From Megachile rotundata (Eukaryota > Arthropoda > Insecta > Hymenoptera > Megachilidae): a DNA stretch of 64,000 nucleotides. Under the pieces are notes generated by a model. That model was given only the letters and a program-made list of their open reading frames with translations, did not search any database and was not told the DNA's origin. Location of the stretch: positions 1,736,001 to 1,800,000 of the forward strand of contig NW_027473315.1 of assembly GCF_050947335.1 (NCBI RefSeq), in the 5' to 3' direction. Both the position numbers and the translations under genes were made by a program. Positions 55,875 to 64,000 of the stretch are shown in pieces (position 1 is the stretch's first letter; each line of letters starts with the position of its first letter).

Positions 55875-57148
55875 TATGATTGTTTTTGTATGATTGTGAT
55901 TGTATGATTGTGATTGTATGATTGTGATTGTATGATTGTGATTGTATGATTGAGATTGTATGATTGTGATTGTATTATTGTGATTGTATGATTGAGATTG
56001 TATGATTGTGATTGGACTATTGTGATTGTATGATTGTGATTGTATGATTGTGATTGTATGATTGTGAATGTATGATTGTGATTGTATGATAGTGATTGTG
56101 TGATTGTGATTGTATGATTGTTTTTGTATGATTGTGATTGTATAGTAGTAATTGTGTGATTGTCATCGTATGATTGTGATTGTATGATTGTTTTTGTATG
56201 ATTGTGATTATATAGTAGTAATTGTATGATTGTCTTCGTATGATTGTGATTGTATGATTGTGATTGTATGATTGTGATTCTATGATTGTGATTGCATGAT
56301 TGTGATTGTATGATTGTGATTGTATGATTGTGATTGAATGATTGTTTTTGTATGATTGTGATTGTATGATTGTGATTGTATGATTGTGATAGTATGATTG
56401 TGATTGTATGATTGTGGTTGTATGATTGTGATTGTATGATAGTGATTGTATGATTGTGATTGTATGATTGGGATTGTATGATTGAGATTGTATGATTGTG
56501 ATTGTATTATTGTGATTGTATGATTGTGATTGTATGATTGTGATAATATGATTGTGATTGTATGATTGTGATTGTATGATTGTGATTGTATGATTGTGAT
56601 TTTATGGTTGTTTTTGTATGATTGTGATTGTATAGTAGTAATTGTATGATTGTCATCGTATGATTGTGATTGTATGATTGTGACTGTATGATTGAGATTG
56701 TATGATTGTGATTGTATTATTGTGGTTGTATGATTGTGATTGTATGATTGTGATTGTATGATTGTGATTGTATGATTGTGAATGTATGATTGTGATTGTA
56801 TGATTGTGATTGTATGATTGTGATTGTATGATTGTGATTGTATGATTGTGATTGTATGATTGTGATTGTATGATTGTGATTGTATGATTGTTTTTGTGTG
56901 ATTGTGATTGTATAGTAGTAATTGTATGATTGTCATTGTATGATTGTGATTGTATCATTGTGATTGAATGATTGTGAGTGTATGATTGCGATTGTATGAT
57001 TGCGATCGTATGATTGTGATTGTTTGATTGCGATTTTATGATTGTGATTGTATGATTGTGATTGTATGATTGTGATTGTATGATTGTGATTGTATGATTG
57101 TGATTGTATGATTGTGATTGTATGATTGTGATTGTATGATTGTGATTG

Positions 57149-57400
57149 TAAGATGGCGCGTGTATGATTGAGATTGTACGATTGTGATTGTATGATTGTG
57201 ATCATATGGTTCTGATTGTTCGATTGCGATTGTACGATTGTGATTGCATGATTGTGATTGCATGATTGTTTTTGTATGATTGTGATTCTATGATTCTGAT
57301 TTTATGATTGTGCCTGTATGATTGTGATGGTATGATTGTGATTGTATGATTGCGATTGTATGATTGCAATTTTATGAGTGTGATTATATGATTATGATTG
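57149..57400 (+). repeat. Marker block 1, copy 17 (type II)
   Basis: Duplicate of the copy 2,184 bp upstream, including the 14-unit upstream module (from 56953). Confidence 0.93.
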
Positions 57401-57806
57401 TATGATTGTGATTGTATGATTGTGATTGTATGATTGTTTTTGAATGACTGTGATTGTATGATTGTGATTGTATGATTGTGATTGTATGATTGTGATTGTA
57501 TGATTGTGATTGTATGATTGCGATTGTATGATTGAGATTGTATGATTGTGATTGTATGATTGTGATTGTATGATTGTGATTGTATGATTGTGAATGTATG
57601 ATTGTGATTGTATGATTGTGATTGTATGATTGTTTTTGTATGATTGTGATTGTATAGTAGTAATTGTATGATTGTCATCGTATGATTGTGATTGTATGAT
57701 TGTTTTTGTATGATTGTGATTGTATAGTAGTAATTGTATGATTGTCTTCGTATGATTGTGATCGTATGATTGTGATCGTATGATTGTGATTGTATGTTTG
57801 TGATTG

Positions 57807-58044
57807 TATCATTGTGATTGAATGATTGTGAGCGTATGATTGTGAGTGTATGATTGTGATTGTATGATTGTTTTTGTATGATTGTGATTGTATGATTGTG
57901 ATCGTACGATTGTGATCGTATGATTGTGATTGTATGATTGTGATCGTTTGATTGTGGTTGTATAATTATGGTTCTATTATTGTGATTGTATGATTGTTCT
58001 TGTATGATTATGATCATATTATTGTAATTGCATGATTGTGATTG
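57807..58044 (+). repeat. Marker block 2, copy 11 (subtype gamma)
   Basis: Duplicate of copy 10, 2,170 bp downstream, sharing the TATTATT change in unit 16. Confidence 0.92.
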
Positions 58045-58982
58045 TATGATTGTTTTTGTATGATTGTGATTGTATGATTGTGATTGTATGATTGTGATTG
58101 CATGATTGTGATTGAATGATTGTGATTGTATGATTGTGATTGTACGATTGCGATTGTATGATTGCGATGTTATGATTGTGATTGTATGATTGTGATTGTA
58201 TGATTGTGATTGTATGATTGTGATTGTATGATTGTGATTGTATGATTGTGATTGTATGATTGTGATTGTATGATTGTGATTGTATGATTGCGATTGTATG
58301 ATTGTGATTGTATGATTGAGATTGTATGATTGTGATTGTATTATTGTGGTTGTATGATTGTGGTTGTATGATTGTGATTGTATGATTGTGAATGTATGAT
58401 TGTGATTGTATGATTGTGATTGTATGATTGTGATTGTATGATTGTGATTGTATGATTGTGATTGTATGATTGTGATTGTATGATTGTGATTGTATGATTG
58501 TGATTGTATGATTGTGAATGTATGATTGTGATTGTATGATAGTGATTGTGTGATTCTGATTGTATGATTGTTTTTGTATGATTGTGATTGTATAGTAGTA
58601 ATTGTATGATTGTCATCGTATGATTGTGATTGTGTGATTGTGATTGTATAGTAGTAATTGTATGATTGTCTTCGTATGATTGTGATCGTATGATTGAGAT
58701 TGTATGATTGTGATTGTATTATTGTGATTGTATGATTGTGATAGTATGATTGTGATTGTATGATTGTGATTGTATGATTGTGATTGTATGATTGTGATTG
58801 TATGATTGCGATAGTATGATTGTGATTGTATGATTGTGATTGTATGATTGTCATTGTACGATTGTGATTGTATGACTGTGATTGTATGATTGTGATTGTA
58901 TGATTGTTTTTGTATGATTGTGATTGTATAGTAGTAATTGTATGATTGTCATCGTATGATTGTCATTGTATGATTGTGATTG

Positions 58983-59234
58983 TAAGATGGCGCGTGTATG
59001 ATTGAGACTGTACGATTGTGATTGTATGATTGTGATCATATGGTTCTGATTGTTCGATTGCGATTGTACGATTGTGATTGCATGATTGTGATTGCATGAT
59101 TGTTTTTGTATGATTGTGATTCTATGATTCCGATTTTATAATTGTGCCTGCATGATTGTGATGGTATGATTGTGATTGTATGATTGCGATTGTATGATTG
59201 CAATTTTATGAGTGTGATTATATGATTATGATTG
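58983..59234 (+). repeat. Marker block 1, copy 18 (type I-short)
   Basis: Unit 11 reads TATGATTCCGATTT, as in the truncated copy at 46887, but here all 18 units are present. The two copies descend from one source and only the other was later cut. Confidence 0.93.
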
Positions 59235-60900
59235 TATGATTGTGATTGTATGATTGTGATTGTATGATTGCTTTTGTATGATTGTGATTGTATGATTGTG
59301 ATTGTATGATTGTGATTGCATGATTGTGATTGAATGATTGTGATTGTATGATTGTGATTGTACGATTGTGATTGTATGATTGCGATATTATGATTGTGAT
59401 TGTATGATTGTGATTGTATGATTGTGATTGTATGATTGTGATTGTATGATTGTGATTGTATGATTGTGATTGTATGATTGTGATTGTATGATTGTGATTG
59501 TATGATTGCGATTGTATGATTGCGATTGTATGATTGAGATTGTATGATTGTGATTGTATTATTGTGGTTGTATGATTGTGATTGTATGATTGTGATTGTA
59601 TGATTGTGAATGTATTATCGTGGTTGTATGATTGTGGTTGTATGATTGTGGTTGTATGATTGTGATTGTATGATTGTGAATGTATGATTGTGATTGTATG
59701 ATTGTGATTGTATGATTGTGATTGTATGATTGTGATTTTATGGTTGTTTTTGTATGATTGTGATTGTATAGTAGTAATTGTATGATTGTCATCGTATGAT
59801 TGTGATTGTATGATTGTTTTTGTGTGATTGTGATTGTATAGTAGTAATTGTATGATTGTCTCCGTATGATTGTGATCGTATGATTGTGATTGTATGATTG
59901 TGATTGTATAGTAGTAATTGTATGATTGTCTTCGTATGATTGTGATCGTATGATTGTGATCGTATGATTGTGATTGTATGATTGTGATTGTATGATTGTG
60001 ATTGTATGATTGTGATTGTATCATTGTGATTGTATGATTGTGATCATATGATTGTGATTGTATGATTGTGAATGTATGATTGTGATTGTATGATTGTGAT
60101 TGTATGATTGTTTTTGTATGATTGTGATTGTATGATTGTGATTGTATAATTGTGATTGTATGATTGAGATTGTATGATTGTGATTGTATTATTGTGATAG
60201 TATGATTGTGATTGTATGATTGTGATTGTATGATTGTGATTGTATGATTGCGATAGTATGATTGTGATTGTATGATTGTGATTGTATGATTGTGATTGTA
60301 TGATTGTGATTGTATAATTGTGATTGTATGATTGAGATTGTATGATTGTGATTGTATTATTGTGATTCTTTGATTGTGATTGTATTATTGTGATTGTATG
60401 ATTGTGATTGTATGATTGTGATTGTATGATTGTGAATGTATGATTGTGATTGTATGATAGTGATTGTGTGATTCTGATTGTATGATTGTTTTTGTATGAT
60501 TGTGATTGTATAGTAGTAATTGTATGATTGTCATCGTATGATTGTGATTGTATGATTGTGATTGTATAGTAGTAATTGTATGATTGTCTTCGTATGATTG
60601 TGATCGTATGATTGAGATTGTATGATTGTGATTGTATTATTGTGATTGTATGATTGTGATTGTATGATTGTGATTGTATGATTGTGAATGTATGATTGTG
60701 ATTGTATGATTGTGATTGTATGATTGTTTTTGTATGATTGTGATTGTATAGTAGTAATTGTATGATTGTCATCGTATGATTGTGATTGTATGATTGTTTT
60801 TGTATGATTGTGATTGTATAGTAGTAATTGTATGATTGTCTTCGTATGATTGTAATCGTATGATTGTGATCGTATGATTGTGATTGTATGATTGTGATTG

Positions 60901-61138
60901 TATCATTGTGATTGAATGATTGTGAGCGTATGATTGTGAGTGTATGATTGTGATTATATGATTGTTTTTGTATGATTGTGATTCTATGATTGTGATCGTA
61001 CGATTGTGATCGTATGATTGTGATTGTATGATTGTGATCGTTTGATTGTGGTTGTATAATTATGGTTCTATTATTGTGATTGTATGATTGTTCTTGTATG
61101 ATTATGATCATATGATTGTAATTGCATGATTGTGATTG
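60901..61138 (+). repeat. Marker block 2, copy 12 (subtype alpha)
   Basis: Carries the alpha variants otherwise seen only at 5349 and 7057. This supports the 55.5-kb long-range copy relationship. Confidence 0.92.
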
Positions 61139-61446
61139 TATGATTGTGATTGTATGATTGTGATTGTATGATTGTGATTGTATGATTGCGATAGTATGAT
61201 TGTGATTGTATGATTGTGATTGTATGATTGTGATTGTATGATTGTGATTGTATGATTGTGATTGTATGATTGCGATAGTATGATTGTGATTGTATGATTG
61301 TGATTGTATGATTGTGATTGTACGATTGTGATTGTATGACTGTGATTGTATGATTGTGATTGTATGGTTGTTTTTGTATGATTGTGATTGTATAGTAGTA
61401 ATTGTATGATTGTCATCGTATGATTGTCATTGTATGATTGTGATTG

Positions 61447-61698
61447 TAAGATGGCGCGTGTATGATTGAGACTGTACGATTGTGATTGTATGATTGTGAT
61501 CATATGGTTCTGATTGTTCGATTGCGATTGTACGATTGTGATTGCATGATTGTGATTGCATGATTGTTTTTGTATGATTGTGATTCTATGATTCTGATTT
61601 TATAATTGTGCCTGCATGATTGTGATGGTATGATTGTGATTGTATGATTGCGATTGTATGATTGCAATTTTATGAGTGTGATTATATGATTATGATTG
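61447..61698 (+). repeat. Marker block 1, copy 19 (type I-short)
   Basis: 55,552 bp after the first copy in the window and identical to it in the diagnostic units checked. Confidence 0.93.
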
Positions 61699-63588
61699 TA
61701 TGATTGTGATTGTATGATTGTGATTGTATGATTGTTTTTGTATGATTGTGATTGTATGATTGTGATTGTATGATTGTGATTGCATGATTGTGATTGAATG
61801 ATTGTGATTGTATGATTGTGATTGTACGATTGTGATTGTATGATTGCGATATTATGATTGTGATTGTATGATTGTGATTGTATGATTGTGATTGTATGAT
61901 TGTGATTGTATGATTGCGAATGTATGATTGTGATTGTATGATTGTGATTGTATGATTGTGATTGTATGATTGTGATTGTATGATTGCGATTGTATGATTG
62001 TGATTGTATGATTGAGATTGTATGATTGTGATTGTATTATTGTGGTTGCATGATTGTGATTGAATGATTGTGATTGTATGATTGTGATTGTACGATTGTG
62101 ATTGTATGATTGCGATATTATGATTGTGATTGTACGATTGCGATAGTATGATTGTGATTGTATGATTGTGATTGTATGATTGTGATTGTATGATTGTGAT
62201 TGTATGATTGTGATTGTATTATTGTGATTGTATGATTGTGATTGTATGATTGTGATTGTATGATTGTGATTGTATGATTGTGATTGTATGATTGTGATTG
62301 TATGATTGTGATTGTATGATTGAGATTGTATGATTGTCATTGTATTATTGTGATTGTATGATTGTGATTGTATGATTGTGATTGTATGATTGTGAATGTA
62401 TGATTGTGGTTGTATGATTGTGATTGTATGATTGTTTTTGTATGATTGTGATTGTATAGTAGTAATTGTATGATTGTCATCGTATGATTGTGATTGTATG
62501 ATTGTTTTTGTATGATTCTGATTGTATAGTAGTAATTGTATGATTGCCTTCGTATGATTGTGATTGTATGATTGTGACTGTATGATTGAGATTGTATGAT
62601 TGTGATTGTATTATTGTGGTTGTATGATTGTGATTGTATGATTGTGATTGTATGATTGTGAATGTATGATTGTGATTGTATGATTGTGATTGTATGATAG
62701 TGATTGTATGATTGTGATTGTATGATTGTGATTGTATGATTGTTTTTGTGTGATTGTGATTGTATAGTAGTAATTGTATGATTGTCATCGTATGATTGTG
62801 ATTGTATGATTGTTTCTGTGTGATTGTGATTGTATAGTAGTAATTGTATGATTGTCTCCGTATGATTGTGATCGTATGATTGTGATTGTATGATTGTGAT
62901 TGTATGATTGTGATTGCATGATTGTGATTGAATGATTGTGATTGTATGATTGTGATTGTACGATTGTGATTGTATGATTGCGATATTATGATTGTGATTG
63001 TACGATTGCGATAGTATGATTGTGATTGTATGATTGTGATTGTATGATTGTGATTGTATTATTGTGATTGTATGATTGTGATTGTATGATTGTGATTGTA
63101 TGATTGTGATTGTTTGATTGCGATTTTATGATTGTGATTGTATGATTGTGATTGTATGATTGTGATTGTATGATTGTGATTGTATGATTGTGATTGTATT
63201 ATTGTGATTGTATGATTGTGATTGTATGATTGTGATTGTATGATTGTGATTGTATGATTGTGATTGTATGATTGTGATTGTATGATTGTGATTATATGAT
63301 TGTGATTGTATGATTGAGATTGTATGATTGTGATTGTATTATTGTGATATTATGATTGTGATTGTATGATTGTGATTGTATGATTGTGAATGTATGATTG
63401 TGATTGTATGATTGTGATTGTATGATTGTGGTTGTATGATTGTTTTTGTATGATTGTGATTGTATAGTAGTAATTGTATGATTGTCATCGTATGATTGTG
63501 ATTGTATGATTGTGATTGTATAGTAGTAATTGTATGATTGACTTCGTATGATTGTGATCGTATGATTGTCATTGTATGATTGTGATTG

Positions 63589-63840
63589 TAAGATGGCGCG
63601 TGTATGATTGAGACTGTACGATTGTGATTGTATGATTGTGATCATATGGTTCTGATTGTTCGATTGCGATTGTACGATTGTGATTGCATGATTGTGATTG
63701 CATGATTGTTTTTGTATGATTGTGATTCTATGATTCTGATTTTATAATTGTGCCTGCATGATTGTGATGGTATGATTGTGATTGTATGATTGCGATTGTA
63801 TGATTGCAATTTTATGAGTGTGATTATATGATTATGATTG
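63589..63840 (+). repeat. Marker block 1, copy 20 (type I-short)
   Basis: The GTCATTG unit upstream is preceded by GACTTCG and GTGATCG units rather than the usual GTCATCG, so its left flank has been exchanged. Downstream, a CATGACT unit (near 63925) is private. Confidence 0.92.
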
Positions 63841-64000
63841 TATGATTGTGATTGTATGATTGTGATTGTATGATTGTTTTTGTATGATTGTGATTGTATG
63901 ATTGTGATTGTATGATTGTGATTGCATGACTGTGATTGAATGATTGTGATTGTATGATTGTGATTGTACGATTGTGATTGTATGATTGCGATATTATGAT

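Larger units (their letters stand above)
53761..55944 (+). repeat. 2,184-bp tandem duplication, copy 1
   Basis: Contains type II block 1 (54965) and block 2 (55637). It recurs 2,184 bp downstream up to about 57400, then 2,170 bp downstream. This copy has three consensus units after block 1 where the other has two. It overlaps copy 2 of the 1,834-bp duplication, so the same DNA was amplified twice. Confidence 0.85.
55945..58100 (+). repeat. 2,184-bp tandem duplication, copy 2
   Basis: Second copy of 53761-55944. Both copies carry TATTATTGTAATTG after TATGATTATGATCA in block 2, a change not seen in the other ten block 2 copies. It ends before a CATGATT unit at 58101. Confidence 0.85.
59907..61858 (+). 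repeat. Long-range copy of 4341-6306
   Basis: The TATAGTAGTAATTG unit at 59907, the TATCATT unit at 60019, the TTTGATT junction at 60368, block 2 at 60901 and block 1 at 61447 all match 4.3-6.3 kb. The offset is 55,566 then 55,552 bp, one consensus unit being lost in this copy near 60100. Confidence 0.82.
1..64000 (+). repeat. 14-bp satellite array filling the whole window
   Basis: Consecutive 14-bp units with consensus TATGATTGTGATTG run from the first base to the last. The window starts at unit position 1 and ends six bases into a unit (TATGAT at 63995-64000), so the array continues on both sides. All variants, including the most diverged ones, are still 14 bp long. Each unit can be read as two TGATTG hexamers plus TA. 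The consensus is 4/14 GC with all G on the + strand. All units lie in the same orientation. This is satellite DNA typical of eukaryotic heterochromatin; species and chromosomal location cannot be read from it. No unique stretch of 300 bp or more exists inside it. Confidence 0.98.

Noticed and set aside
1..64000. CRISPR array
   Set aside because: There are no unique spacers. Units abut directly and the would-be spacers are variants of the same 14-mer.
1..64000. Telomeric repeat array
   Set aside because: The 14-bp unit is not a known telomere motif, it lacks G triplets, and its ordered variants and kb-scale HORs do not fit telomerase products. A subtelomeric position remains possible.
1..64000. 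G-quadruplex or Z-DNA potential
   Set aside because: No GGG tracts occur, and purine-pyrimidine alternation is broken within every unit by ATT.
1..64000. tRNA, rRNA, small RNA genes, origins or a novel multi-gene system
   Set aside because: All sequence is accounted for by 14-bp units. No stretch is free of the repeat, so there is no room for such genes.

Overview
The whole 64 kb is one uninterrupted, head-to-tail satellite DNA array. I see no protein gene, RNA gene, transposon, CRISPR array or unique-sequence island. The unit is 14 bp, TATGATTGTGATTG on the + strand, which can be read as two TGATTG hexamers plus TA. About 4,571 units fit the window. The register set at base 1 still holds at every anchor I tested up to base 64000, so both window ends lie inside the array. 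The + strand consensus has no C at all, and I found no inverted unit.

Such a long, strand-asymmetric, AT-rich satellite points to a eukaryotic chromosome, for example a centromeric, pericentromeric, subtelomeric or other heterochromatic block. Nothing in the sequence identifies the species or the chromosomal position. The unbroken register suggests an accurate long-read assembly.

The array is not a uniform run. Variant units occur in fixed order and build a higher-order repeat (HOR) organisation. Two composite marker blocks can be followed across the window. Block 1 (18 units, 252 bp, starting with the GC-rich unit TAAGATGGCGCGTG) occurs 20 times. Block 2 (17 units, 238 bp, containing TATGATTATGATCA) occurs 12 times. 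Between them lie runs of consensus units and recurring modules built around TATAGTAGTAATTG.

Layout: 1.8-5.1 kb, a ~1.75-1.8 kb duplicated pair; 4.8-8.2 kb, a ~1.7 kb tandem pair; 12.3-15.6 and 16.6-19.9 kb, a ~4.3 kb pair; 21.2-25.1 kb, a 1,918-bp tandem pair; 26.5-49.8 kb, a ~7.5-7.9 kb super-period (A, B and a partly diverged C), entering a fourth copy D; 50.9-58.1 kb, two overlapping tandem duplications (1,834 and 2,184 bp); 59.9-61.9 kb, a copy of 4.3-6.3 kb; 62-63 kb, related to 47.6-48.6 kb.

Long reading frames exist only on the - strand. They follow arithmetically from a stop-free 14-bp unit and are not supported as genes. The main interest is evolutionary: copies differ by whole 14-bp units, one in-register recombination junction is visible as a hybrid monomer, and shared variants give the order of the duplications.
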